Source: Liolophura sinensis
Taxonomy: Eukaryota > Mollusca > Polyplacophora > Chitonida > Chitonidae
Assembly: GCF_032854445.1 (NCBI RefSeq)
Contig: NC_088306.1
Span: forward strand, 9,820,193 to 9,884,192
Length of the DNA: 64,000 bases
Reading direction: 5' to 3'
Below, piece after piece: positions 14,001-25,215 of the stretch. Made by a program: the position numbers and the translations under genes. The first letter of the stretch is position 1. Each line of letters begins with the position of its first letter. The notes under the pieces are model-generated. The model did not search any database and was not told where the DNA came from. It saw only the letters and a list, made by a program, of their open reading frames with translations.

Positions 14001-17000
14001 TTGGTGGCCTTATGGTTAAAAGTCTGGAAACCTAGGATCAAACCCGGATCAAGTAATACCAAAGACTTTGGAAAGTGATACTTGTTGCTGCCTCACTTGG
14101 CAGTCAGCTCTGAGAGGTTAGAGCAAGGAAACAGGAATGGATAGCAGTGTCAGTGTAATGTGACTAGGTGGGGTGTCACGTCTGGTGTCTTCGGCATGAT
14201 ACTTCAGTGGTGGCAGCACTTTGGCAGTAGGGACTAAATCGCCCTGCTACAAGAAGACAGTATATGTACGCCTCGTCGTCATAACAGCGAAAAATTGTTA
14301 AGTACCACATAAAACTCCGAGCATACATACAGTTACATACTTCAGTGTTCATTTTTGGTGAGCTCAGCTCAGTTCAGATATATGTAGCATGTCTCGACCA
14401 GTGACGTGCTAGAAGCAAGTACCTGCTCTGACCAATCAGAGCATCTGTCTTAAAAGCGCACTGTATACTTGAGGTCTTATGTGGGAACAACATGTGACTG
14501 AAGATACATGGCCAGAGATTTCATTGCATGACCTTGTTAACACTAACCTGCAACTGGGACGAACCACCTACAAACGCACTGCTAAGCGAAAGAGAACCTA
14601 TGATGTTGTGAAGGTTGTTGCCAGGGTCTTTAAATGGTCTGGTTGATGTAGAACCCAGTATCCTTGAATAAGAAAATAAATGTCTTACTAAGAAGAAAAC
14701 AAGACTACTCTGAGCTCTACTCGGTTTCCTCTACCCATAAAGCTGCCTGCTGTCACATAGCTGAAATATTCATAAGATATTCAATACTTATCCAATAACA
14801 AGTTAGCAAGCTGGAGTTACAAGATTTTCCTGTAAAATGCACTTTTAGAAACAGATGCAGACCTTAAAATGAAATGTTTTATGTCAACGCTTACATTTCT
14901 TTAGGAGAAATTAATAAGAAAATAATAAGAAATTTATTCTACCAGATTGGCACTTTGTTCTGCCAGAGTTGGCACTTTGTTCTGCAAGAGTTGGCACTTT
15001 GTTCTACCAGAGTTGGCTGTTTATTCTGCCAGAGTTGGCACTTTCCACGTATGTCTCCCTTGACTGTTTCAGGCAAAATCCAGCGAGGAGATGGAGACCT
15101 CGACCGACGTGGGTTTGGTGCGGGGTCACGCCTACGGGGTCACAGATGTGAAGAGCGTGCCCCTGGAGGGCACTGGCATCTTTGGCATGTTTAACCGAGA
15201 CACCATGCCCATGATCCGGCTAAGGAACCCATGGGGACAGGGAGAGTGGAAGGGGGCATTCAGTGACGGGTGGGTACCAAGATTGGGCAATTTATAGACA
15301 AATAAATGTTCCTAAAGCCCTCATAAGGATTTTTATTTGTTCTGGTTACTGAAAGAGATATTGATTTTGTTTTTATGTTAGCGTAGCAAGACTGAGTAGA
15401 ACAGAAAAATTTACCGATGTACTTCACAATTTTTGTTGCTTTCAGGTCTCCAGAGTGGACAAAAAATCAGCGAGTCAGATCGTCGTAAAATAGGGCTGAC
15501 TTTTGATGAAGATGGAGAATTCTGGTACGGATGTACTAAAATAGCATATTCAGTTTCCTTGTGTGAAGTGCCTATAGGACAAATCACTGCATTGGCAGAT
15601 ACATTGTACATACAGCTTGAACTGCATTTAGGCCTACACGTGGTTGTACATATTGGAAGATTATCATGAAGTCATGGCATAAAATTTTTTCCAGATTTGA
15701 CCCCTGCCTCCAGTTGAAACAACTTCTCAGATCAAAATTGAAAATTGTTGCCAACATCCAATACGAAAAGTTGATCCAAAATTGTCTTCACACCTTCTTA
15801 GCCGTTTCGCTCATCGTTGCTTATGTCTGGAAGAAGTGAAACTCTTCAAGAATGTGGTTGAGACGTTCCTTGTGAGACTGCGTAAACAGAGAACAGGTCA
15901 TGGTTAAGACAATTGTCTTTTCGTTTTTTAGGACATGCGAAGTGTGGGTTCATACCCAGCCTTGGCCAGAAGATTTATAGATTTCCCCAGCCTCGCTGTT
16001 CATGGGGCCTTGATGACAGTAATCGACTGTTCGCACATTGCAACATTCATATTAATACAGGGTGTTCAAATCTGTTCTTCACATGTGGGAAAGTTCATTA
16101 GTAACTTGGCAAAGGTCAGTGGTTTTCCATGGGCACTCAAATTTCCTCCACTCACAAAACTGGCTGCTATCATATAAGTGAAAAGTTTTTTAAAACATTC
16201 AAATATAAACAATACATGCAAATTTTGCCCTCATTTTTTCAGGATGACCTTTGAAGACTATTGTAAGAATTTTACGAATACATCTATCTGCCGAGTGGTG
16301 AACACGTCACTCTTCAGCATCAAGAAGACGTGGCATGAGGGGCTGGCTCATGCTGCCTGGAGCAAACCTAACCTAGCAGGTGGATGTCTGAACAACAGGG
16401 ATACCTTCCTGAATAATCCACAGGTAATATAACAGGGATACCTTCCTGAATAATCCACAGGTAATATAACAAAGATACATTCCTGAATAATCAGCGAGTA
16501 AAACAACAGGGATACCCTCCTCAATGATCCACAGGTAATATAACAAAGATACATTTTTCAATAATCCACAGGTAATATAACAGGGATACCTTCCTCAATA
16601 ATCCACAGGTAATACAACAAAGATACATTCCTCAATAATCTGCAGGTAATATAACAAGGATACCTTCCTCATTAATTCACAGGTAATATAACAGGGATAC
16701 CTTCTTCAATAATCCACAGGTGATATAACAGGGATACCTTCCTCAATAATCTGCAGGTAAAACAACTAGGATACATTCCTCAATAATCCGCAGGTAAAAC
16801 AACAAGGATACCTTCCTCATTAATCCACAGGTAATATAACAGGGATACCTTCCTCAATAATCCAACCAGGTAATATAACAAAGATACATTCATCAATAAT
16901 CTGCAGGTAAAACAACAAGGACACATCCCTCAATAATCTGCAGGTAAAACAACAAGGATACCTTCCTCATTAATCCACAGGTAATATAACAGGGGTACCC

Positions 17001-20000
17001 TCCTCATTAATCCACAGGTAATATAACAAAGATACATTCATCAATAATCTGCAGGTAAAACAACAAGGATACATCCCTCAATAATCCGCAGGTAAAACAA
17101 CAGGGATACTTTCCTCAATAATCCGCAGGTAATATAACAGGAATAATAATGTACAGGTAAAAGGATACCTTCCTTAATAATCTAGAGTAATAATAATAAT
17201 CAATAATAACAACAGATAAATTCCTAAATAATGTACAATTAAAACAGTAATGAATTCTTAAATAATGCAAGGTAAAACAAATGGAATACTTGGTGGAACA
17301 GAAAGTATACTGTCCTCCAAAATCCTCAAGTAAGTCACCAGGGATACGTTCTGGAAAAATCCAAATGTAAAACAACAGAACCTATTACCCTAATAATAAA
17401 GTAGTTAAGTTTCTTTTGTTCTTTGTCATTTTCAGTTCGTCTTTGATGTCGGTCAGGCTGATGATGACGTTATGTTCCAACTGATGCAAAAGAGTACAAG
17501 AGGCAGGTCGGGTGGAGAAAACGTCACCATTGGCTTTAGTCTGCTCAAGGTAAACACATTACTGTCCACTTTGTTCTGCTCATGGTAAATACCTCAGTGA
17601 GGTCACCATTGGCTTTATTCTGCTCATGGTTAACACCCCAGTGGGCTCACCATCAACTTAATTCTGCTCACGGTAAACACCTCAGTGAGCTCTCCATCGA
17701 CTTAATTCTGCTCATGGTTAACACCTCAGTGAGCTCTCCATCGACTTAATTCTGCTCATGGTAAACACCTCAGTGAGCTCTCTATCGACTTAATTCTGCT
17801 CATGGTTAACACCTCAGTGAGCTCTCCATCGACTTAATTCTGCTCATGGTTAACACCTCAGTGAGCTCTCCATCGACTTAATTCTACTCATGGTTAACAC
17901 CTCAGTGAGCTCTCCGTCGGCTTAATTCTGCTCATGGTAAACACCTCAGTGAGCTCTCCATTGGCTTCATTTTGCTCATGGTAAATACTTCAGTGAGCTC
18001 TCCATCGGCTTTATTCTGCTCAAGGTAAACACCTCAGTGAGCTCTCCATCGGCTTCATTTTGCTCATGGTAAACACCTCAGTGAGCTCTCCATCGGCTTT
18101 ATTCTGCTCAAGGTAAACACCTCAGTGAGCTCTCCATCGGCTTCATTTTGCTCATGGTAAACACCTCAGTGAGCTCTCCATCGGCTTTATTCTGCTCAAG
18201 GTAAAGACCTCAGTGAGCTCTCCATCGGCTTTATTCTGCTCAAGGTAAAGACCTCAGTGAGCTCTCCATCGGCTTTATTCTGCTCATGGTAAACACCTCA
18301 GTGAGCTCTCCATCGACTTAATTCTGCTCATGGTTAACACCTCAGTGAGCACTCCATCGGCTTCATTTTGCTCATGGTAAACACCTCAGTGAGCTCTCCA
18401 TCGGCTTTATTCTGCTCAAGGTAAACACCTCAGTGAGCTCTCCATCAACCTTATTCTGCTCATGGGAAACACCTCAGTGAGCTCTCCATCGGCTTTATTC
18501 TGCTCATGGTAAACACCTCATTGAGCTCTCCATTGGCTTTATTCTGCTCATGGGAAACACCTCAGTGAGCTCTCCATTGGCTTTATTCTGCTCATGGTAA
18601 ACACCTCATTGAGCTCTCCATTGGCTTTATTCTGCTCATGGTAAACACCTCAGTGAGCTCTCCATCGGCCTCATTTTGCTCATGGTAAACACCTCAGTGA
18701 GCTCTCCATCAGCTTAATTCTGCTCATGGTAAACACCTCAGTGAGCTCTCCATCGGCTTTATTCTGCTCATGGTTAACACCTCAGTGAGCTCTCCATCGG
18801 CTTAATTCTGCTCATGGTAAAGACCTCAGTTAGCTCTCCATCGACTTAATTCTGCTCATGGTAAACACCTTAGTGAGCTCTCCATCGGCTTAATTCTGCT
18901 CATGATAAACACCTCAGTGAGCTCTCCATCGGCTTTATTCTGCTCAAGGAAAACACCTCAGTGAGCTCTCCATCAGCTTCATTTTGCTTATGGTAAACAC
19001 CTCAGTGAGCTCACCATCAGCTTTATTCTGACCATGGTAAACACCTCAGTGAGCTCTCCATCAACCTTATTCTGCTCATGGGAAACACCTCAGTGAGCTC
19101 TCCATCGGCTTTATTCTGCTCATGGTAAACACCTCAGTGAGCTCTCCATCGGCTTTATTCTGCTCATGGTAAACATCTCAGTGAGCTCTCCATCGACTTT
19201 ATTCTGCTCAAGGTTAACACCTCAGTGAGCTCACCATCGGCTTTATTCTGCTCATGGTTAACACCTCAGTGAGCTCTCCATCGGCTTTATTCTGCTCATG
19301 GTAAACACCTCAGTGAGCTCTCCATCGGCTTTATTCTGCTGGTGCTAAAACACCTCAGTGAGCTCTCCATCGGCTTTATTCTGCTCAAGGTAAAACACCT
19401 CAGTGAGCGCTCCGTCTGCTTTATTCTGCTCAAGGTAAACACCTCAGTGAGCTCTCTATCGACTTAATTCTGCTCATGGTAAACACCTCAGTGAGCTCTC
19501 CATCGGCTTAATGCTGCTCATGGTTAACACCTCAGTGAGCTCTCCATCGGCTTCATTTTGCTCATGGTAAACACCTCATTGAGCTCACCATCGCCTTCTA
19601 GTCTGCTTCCCAGCACTAAATAAAAGAGCGGTGGAAATCCGTCATGCAACAAGGAGGCACATTACACATACATGCACCCTAAGGATTCCTTCGTCGTCAT
19701 ATGACTGAAAAATTGTTGAGTGCAACATTAAACCCCAAGCACGCACTCTAGTCTGCTTCCAGTGAAGAACACACGGTTACTGTGTTGTGCTTTAGTGTTA
19801 GTGTCATCCGTCCATTATGTCAGTGTCCAGTTAAGTTTTTTATTTAGCTCAGATTTGGGTTTAATTTGACAGGCGTAGGGGATCTTTGACAGCCTAAAAG
19901 AGACATTTGATAATGGTTGATAGGTTTCATAGGCTGATGGTGAGTTGTTTAAATTACATGCAGTTAAGGAGAGCGATTGGTTAGGTTTAAACATCGATTA

Positions 20001-23000
20001 AACTGATTGGATGACAGATTGTTGTTTGATGTTTGATTTATTTATTTTATTTTTATTTGATTGGTGTGTGACGCCGTAGTCAAGAATATTTCACCGATAT
20101 GACGGCGCCCAGCATCTTGGCGGGATAAAACCCACGACCATCTGCAGGTTGCCTCAGATCTTTCCATGTATGGCCGGAGATTGATGTTAAATAATGTGTT
20201 GTCTGGATGATCACAGCAGAAGACTACCGTCCTAGCCTAATGCTGGCCGCCATCGTATAAGTGAAATATTCTTTGGCACAGTGTAAACACCAATCAAGTG
20301 AATAGATAAGTATAAATAAAGCAACAGCAAACTACTGAGGTTCTCATAGCCATTGTTATGCCGGTGCTTTCTAATGATGTGAGAGCGTCCGCTTTGGGGC
20401 CAGTAGATCCAGGATCAATCCTGGGTCGAGTCACATGTAAGACTTCAAAAGAGAAAGTTGTAACTTCTTCGCTTGACGTTCAACATGAAGGGCCCAGTGC
20501 AATGACTGTTTGACCCGTATTGGTATAATGGCTCGGGCTGGGCAGCTTACTTGCCTTCGGTAAGTCGTCTCAGTGAAGTAGCACTAGATAAAAGAGCGGT
20601 GGAAATCTGTCCTACAACAAGGAGGCACATACACCCTAAGGATTCCTTTGTCGTCAAGTGACTGAAAAATTGGTGAGTACGACGTTAAAACCCCAAGCAC
20701 TCACTCACTAATGATGTGTGGGGGACTCTGTTGCCAAATGTTTTAATAGCTTGCTAGCGCACCTTAATGCCTCAGGAATCTCTGAGCAATGTGATCTCTG
20801 TGAGTTCAAGTCCAGCTGATGGTGGATCCATCTCCAGCCGTACGTGGAAAGGTCTACCAGCAACCTGCTAATGGTCATGGGTTTCCTCGTACCATTTTGC
20901 TGGCCGCTGTCATGTAAGTGGACTATTCTTGAGTGCGATGTAAACTCTTTCAAATAAATGAATCTAATGATGTGTATGCTGTCTTAATGCTGATATCAGT
21001 AAGACTTTTTGTCCTAGGTCGAGGAAAACCGACGATATCGTTTACACCAGCTCCAGGAGGTTGTCCAGTCCTCTGTGTTCAAGAACAGTCGCTCCATCTT
21101 CATGCGACCCACTTTGGTCAAAGGCAGATATGTTATCGTGGCGTGTACGTTTGAGGCGGGGGTAGAGCTAGAATTTCTACTTAGAATCTATACCAGTGCA
21201 CCTAACGGATTCAAGTGAGTGACGAAGCTAATGACAAAGTACCAAAGAAGAATCTTTGGGTTGTACAGTTTTCAGTTTATTTCAGCATCAAAAGAAATAT
21301 ATTATGAGCTTTTCGGAACTAAATTTTATGTGTTTTACCATATCTTATGGTAAAGAGGCTAGACTGGAGATTTTGGGCATTTTGCCAAAGGTTGATGGTT
21401 TACTCTGGGTGTTCTGGTTTCCTTCACTCATGAAATTGGCTGCCGTATACACGTGCGAAAGTCTTGAGCATGGTATTAATAACAATTAAATTAATAATTT
21501 AATGAGGCAGCACTGCACGCATGTATATGAAGTCACCTGTAACCATGGTAACAAAACCCTACCACTTAGATGAAAATAAACAAAAGTTGCTACAGTGCAG
21601 TTTGTTCTGTAATTAAATGACAGATTTTAAATTTGATGAATTTTCCACCCCTAAAACAGACTGCCATGTGAAAAAAACTCTTCAGTAATCTGAATGCTGT
21701 ATATTTTGGTAGACACATGTTACTGGACCAGCCTAAGGCACCATGGTACAACTGCTGCGCCAAACAGGCCCAGATGGTGACCAGGATTAAGGTGATCCGT
21801 GCTCAGGGGCTGGAGAGACAGGACAAGCAGGGGGGTGAGTCCTCAGGGATGAGGTGGTGGGCACATAACAGCTGTCCTCTTATTATCGTGCTGAGTTTTG
21901 CATGTTTTCCAGCAGTGCTTGGGAATTTTTCTGAAAGTGATGCCAGGTTCAGATCACTTGAATCACTGTTCTTTTGTGGCCATGATAAGACGAAATATTG
22001 CCGATGTTCAGCCATAATCATTCACTCAGTGTTCTCTCCCAATACATGCAATTGTTTGATAGTGTTCACAGTCTGGGTCATTAAGTTTAGCCAGACAAAA
22101 TTATATCAAACTTGGACGATGTTTGGAGTAACTATTGCATGGAAACCAATCATGCATGCAAATCACAAAATTTATTAAATTTGCAAAACGCATGCACACA
22201 TATTGGGCTGGTTGTAAGACTTGATGGTATGTTCCACAGAATGAACCTGCAAGCAGAATTTCCTAATCACCAAACATATTTTGAGTTGTCTTTGCATGGA
22301 GAGCAAAGCCTGACATACTGACAAACAAAATAGAGAAACTTAGTTGAGCTCCTACATGCCAAGATCTGCCATAAACGACAGTGGACAAACGTTACATTTT
22401 ATCCTGTGTTAAAAGTGTTTTGTTGTTTTAACAGGAGCGGACCCCTACTGTGTCATCTCGTGTGAGGGGGAGAAAGTGTACACCAATGTTGTCAAGGATA
22501 ATGTCAACCCGGAGTGGAACTCGTCTGCCATCTTCTACAGGACAGACCCCGTGCAGAAACCCATCAAGATACAGGTCAGCCGCAGTTAGTCCCTCAGTCC
22601 CTTAGTGAGTTCAACGTGAGTCCTTATTGGCTCAGATAGTTACAGGACTGGCTCACTGGACAAAAATAGTGATGTTCAATGGGCTTTTTCCATTATTGAC
22701 AAAAGTTTTACAAAAGACAAGTGTCTACTGAGTGAGGCATCCTTTAAACAAGTCTGACCATAGATGGACTGAGATCATTTGAAGGTCAACCAGAAATGGC
22801 CCCGATAACAAAAAATTGCTTGCCTTCGTCACGTGCACCTCACTTTTATTTCTGTTCTTAAGTTTTGTCTGGCTGCAAATTAGAAAGGGAAGCGCCAGTG
22901 TCTTTAACACCCCCTCCCCCCCCAAAAAAAAATCCTCCTACGTAAATAATATTGTTCAAAGTGGACTGGAATGCCTGCACTGTTTACCCATTCTAACGTC

Positions 23001-23407
23001 CGTTGAAGACCAATTATGCAAATGCTTGCATTTGATGTGGGAAAGAAGTTTGTTACTAACATTGCAGAGGTCGGTGGTTTATTCCACCTATAAAACTGAC
23101 CACCATTATACAAGTTAAGAATACTTGAGTATGGTGTTAAACACAAATGAGATAAAATAAACATGTATGTAGGGATTGTTAAGTCTATTCAGTGTGTGAA
23201 CATTGTGTCTCTGCTTCATTCTAGGTTTGGAACCACAACATCATCAAAGATGAGTACATGGGAAAACATGTGTTGATGGGCTCTGACGAGTGCTCAGCTA
23301 AAATGGTAGAGGTCGACTTGTTTGGGAGGAAAAACGAAAGTAATGTGAAGAAGCCAGGAAAACTCATACTGGAGATAACGAGCTCTCGAAACCTCACTTT
23401 GCTTTAA
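8098..23407 (+). CDS. CAPN5: Calpain-5-like cysteine protease (CAPN5/TRA-3 type), 12 exons
   Basis: Calcium-dependent intracellular cysteine protease of the non-classical calpains that end in a C2 domain instead of EF hands. Exons: 8098-8274, 12466-12597, 12940-13148, 13638-13830, 15073-15269, 15446-15524, 16243-16423, 17436-17549, 21018-21214, 21713-21834, 22435-22574, 23225-23407. All introns are GT-AG and all phases close if one base is dropped in exon 6. The result is 640 aa, the length I recall for vertebrate CAPN5. Visible motifs are WKRPK at the end of exon 1, GNCWFVAA with catalytic Cys at about residue 85, GHAYGVTD with His at about 256, and RNPWG with Asn at about 289. A domain III (C2-like) follows in exons 7-9 and a C2 domain in exons 10-12 (NPEWN, then VWNHN). 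No penta-EF-hand region is present. The start is the first of two adjacent ATGs; the second is equally possible. Seen: motifs and phases. Known: family architecture. Inferred: activity. Confidence 0.93.
8305..8510 (-). mobile_element. SINE-A copy in calpain intron 1
   Basis: TTTATTTCATTGATGTTTTA to GGACTTGAACTCACAGTGAC, reverse orientation, diverged. Confidence 0.8.
8633..9780 (+). repeat. 30-bp minisatellite in calpain intron 1
   Basis: The unit is GTTCATGTGTCATTGTGTGT followed by CCGTCTGTCT, with 26-base variants. About 37 copies are present, degenerating after 9540 to CATGTATCTTTGTGTG forms. A run of variant units starting at 8845 is repeated from 9141, showing a higher-order period near 296 bp. 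All three plus frames stay open only because the unit has no stop and is a multiple of three. Confidence 0.95.
10097..10345 (+). mobile_element. SINE-A copy in calpain intron 1
   Basis: Complete but diverged copy from TCTCCATTGGTTAGTATGCC to ACACCAATACATTAATGAA. A further 3' fragment lies at 12150-12305. Confidence 0.85.
11378..11702 (+). mobile_element. SINE-B copy in calpain intron 1
   Basis: AGATCCAGGGCAATCCTGGA to CCCCAAGCACTCACTCACTC; the tRNA-like head is degraded. Confidence 0.85.
11703..11963 (+). mobile_element. SINE-B, 5'-truncated, joined to the previous copy
   Basis: The body restarts at TCGCTTGGCATTCAGCATGA immediately after the CACT tail of the preceding element and ends in its own CACT repeats. 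Confidence 0.85.
12466..12597 (+). CDS. CAPN5: Calpain exon 2, carrying the catalytic cysteine
   Basis: This 132-base phase-0 exon (44 codons) starts after TTGTAG and ends at a GTGAGT donor. It encodes [12 protein letters not shown], then [18 protein letters not shown]. The WKRPK / DIC / GNCW order matches the start of the calpain protease core. A nearer AG at 12475-12476 would break the phase with exon 1 and lose the conserved DIC segment, so the upstream acceptor was chosen. Confidence 0.9.
13810..14025 (+). repeat. 108-bp duplication of the calpain exon 4 end and donor
   Basis: CTTATGGCTGCTGCCATCCC and the donor that follows occur at 13810 and again at 13918. The unit also includes the first bases of the SINE-C head (GGTGGCCTTATGGTTA). 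The second donor reads GTAAGT instead of GTGAGT. An in-frame TGA follows the first donor, so extending the exon would truncate the protein. Confidence 0.88.
13995..14335 (+). mobile_element. SINE-C with tRNA-like head
   Basis: The head GGTGGCCTTATGGTTA (A-box-like) and GGATCAAACCC (B-box-like) precede the same body as at 2870-3085; the tail is CATACATAC. Its first bases are included in the exon 4 end duplication. Confidence 0.7.
15446..15524 (+). CDS. CAPN5: Calpain exon 6 with a one-base frameshift
   Basis: The exon should join SDG to SPEWTK and continue [21 protein letters not shown] into exon 7 (MTFEDYC). SPEW and the later block are both typical of calpains but lie in different frames. 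The exon is 79 bases where a multiple of three is needed, and the switch falls at six A residues, 15461-15466; five would restore the frame. A sequencing or assembly homopolymer error is the simplest cause, and a real allele is possible. A third option is coordinated use of a weak donor at 15274 and an acceptor ending at 15453, which keeps frame but loses SPEW. Confidence 0.85.
16394..17190 (+). repeat. 37-bp minisatellite seeded on the calpain exon 7 / intron 7 junction
   Basis: The last 30 exon bases plus the first 7 intron bases (16394-16430) are repeated without change at 16431-16467. About 20 further diverged copies follow, to about 17190. Most units keep CAGGTAAT or CAGGTAAAAC. Only the first copy is coding: three codons after the exon end an in-frame TAA occurs. 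Farther units become irregular near 17150. Confidence 0.93.
17525..19590 (+). repeat. 44-bp minisatellite seeded on the calpain exon 8 / intron 8 junction
   Basis: The exon end TCACCATTGGCTTTAGTCTG, CTCAAG and donor GTAAACAC reappear about 45 times at roughly 44-bp spacing as GGCTTTATTCTGCTCAAG or CTCATG followed by GTAAACACCTCAGTGAGCTC. Single-base variants mix along the array, indicating repeated slippage or unequal exchange. It fills most of intron 8 up to a SINE-B fragment. Confidence 0.93.
19600..19755 (+). mobile_element. SINE-B, 3' fragment
   Basis: AGCACTAAATAAAAGAGCGG to AAACCCCAAGCACGCACTC at the end of the intron 8 minisatellite. Confidence 0.8.
20035..20180 (-). mobile_element. 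SINE-A fragment
   Basis: TTGATTGGTGTGTGACGCCG and the following body in reverse orientation, cut before the head. Confidence 0.75.
20385..20708 (+). mobile_element. SINE-B copy in calpain intron 8
   Basis: GAGCGTCCGCTTTGGGGCCA, B-box-like GGATCAATCC, and a CACT tail; nearly complete. Confidence 0.88.
20735..20960 (+). mobile_element. SINE-A copy in calpain intron 8
   Basis: GAGTTCAAGTCCAGCTGATG and TTCTTGAGTGCGATGTAAAC identify a diverged copy. Confidence 0.75.
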
Positions 23408-24069
23408 ATCCACATGCACGGCACATCAGTCTGTTAATTTCAACGAAGTGGAGAGCAAAATGGGAGATCTGTAAGGGGAGATAACCCATAACGGTACAGT
23501 GAATATCATTACCATGGCTACAGATTTAAAAAACAAGTTTCCTATTTTTTGCCTCATATTATTTATCAACTTTAGACAAAATCTACAGCCTTTCAAAGCA
23601 GTAAGACTATCGAATTATTACATGTATTTGAAATAGTTGGTGGAAATAAGTCATTTATGTGTGTACTGTCAAGTAGTAATCTATTTTGGAAAGCTGGAGG
23701 GCTTGGTGCAGAGTTTCCATGGATTTCATCAAACATGTGCAGCTATTATTAGTTACCATTTTATGAAAAACTGATTAGATATTTAGTGCTCCTCCCCCTC
23801 CTCCCCCCCCCCCTTCCCCAAAATAAGTAACAAATGAACTTTACGATTGCAGTTTTTAACGGCATTTGTTACTGTCATGTAATGTTTTTTTAAAAAGTTT
23901 TATCAGTTGGGTCTCTGAAATTTTTAATGTATTTCATATTATGTGGAGGTTTCTATTTTTTAACTTTACATGGTTACTGCTCTTTTGCTATGATATGTTA
24001 AATATGCTGACTAAATATGCTACAGAATGTGCAAATTAATTCAAATTTTCTCTGTGTGGAATTTCACAC

Positions 24070-25215
24070 AGCTGACTTACCTGTGAGGACATAGTCTGAG
24101 CATGCCAGAGCAAAGGCATGCGCGGACATAGTCTGAGCATGCCAGAGGAAAGGCATTTGTGGACATAGTCTAAGCATGCCAGAGGAAAGGCATGTGTGGA
24201 CATAGTCTGAGCATGCCAGAGGAAAGGCATGTGCGGAGATAGTCTGAGCATGCCAGAGCAAAGGCATGTGCGGACATAGCCTGAGCATGCCAGAGGAAAG
24301 GCATGTGCGGACATAGCCTGAGCATGCCAGAGGAAAGGCATGTGCGGACATAGTCTGAGCATGCCAGAGCAAAGGCATGTGCGGACATAGCCTGAGCATG
24401 CCAGAGGAAAGGCATGTGCGGACATAGTCTGAGCATGCCAGAGGAAAGGCATGTGCGGACATAGTCTGAGCATGCCAGAGCAAAGGCATGTGCGGAGATA
24501 GTCTGAACATGCCAGAGGAAAGGCATGTGCGGACATAGTCTGAGCATGTCAGAGCAAAGGCATGTGCGGACATAGTCTGAGCATGCCAGAGGAAAGCATG
24601 CGCGGAGATAGTCTGAGCATGCCAGAGCAAAGGCATGTGCGGAGATAGTCTGAACATGCCAGAGCAAAGGCATGTGTGGACATAGTCTGAGCATGCCAGA
24701 GGAAAGGCATGTGTGGACATAGCCTGAGCATGCCAGAGGAAAGGCATGTGCAGACATAGTCTGAGCATGCCAGAGGAAAGGCATGTGCGGACATAGTCTG
24801 AGCATGCCAGAGCAAAGGCATGTGTGGACATAGTCTGAGCATGCCAGAGCAAAGGCATGTGCGGACATAGTCTGAGCATGCCAGAGCAAAGGCATGTGCG
24901 GACATAGTCTGAGCATGCCAGAGGAAAGGCATGTGCGGACATAGTCTGAGCATGCCAGAGGAAAGGCATGTGTGGACATAGTCTGAGCATGCCAGAGGAA
25001 AGGCATGTGCGGACATAGTCTGAGCATACCAGAGGAAAGGCATGTGTGGACATAGTCTGAGCATGCCAGAGGAAAGGCATGTGCAGACATAGTCTTAGCA
25101 TGCCAGAGGAAAGGCATGTGCGGAGATAGTCTGAACATGCCAGAGCAAAGGCATGTGCAGACATAGTCTGAGCATGCCAGAAGAAAGGCATGTGCCAGAG
25201 GAAAGGCATGTGGAT
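24070..25215 (-). repeat. 37-bp hairpin minisatellite downstream of calpain
   Basis: About 30 units of GAGCATGCCAGAGGAAAGGC followed by ATGTGCGGACATAGTCT. Each unit contains GCATGCC and GGCATG separated by 8 bases, able to form a small stem-loop. The long minus-strand reading frames here come from stop-free repeats and are not credible genes. Confidence 0.95.

Noticed and set aside
16394..19590. CRISPR-like regular arrays
   Set aside because: Units are contiguous tandem repeats without unique spacers, and the genome is eukaryotic.
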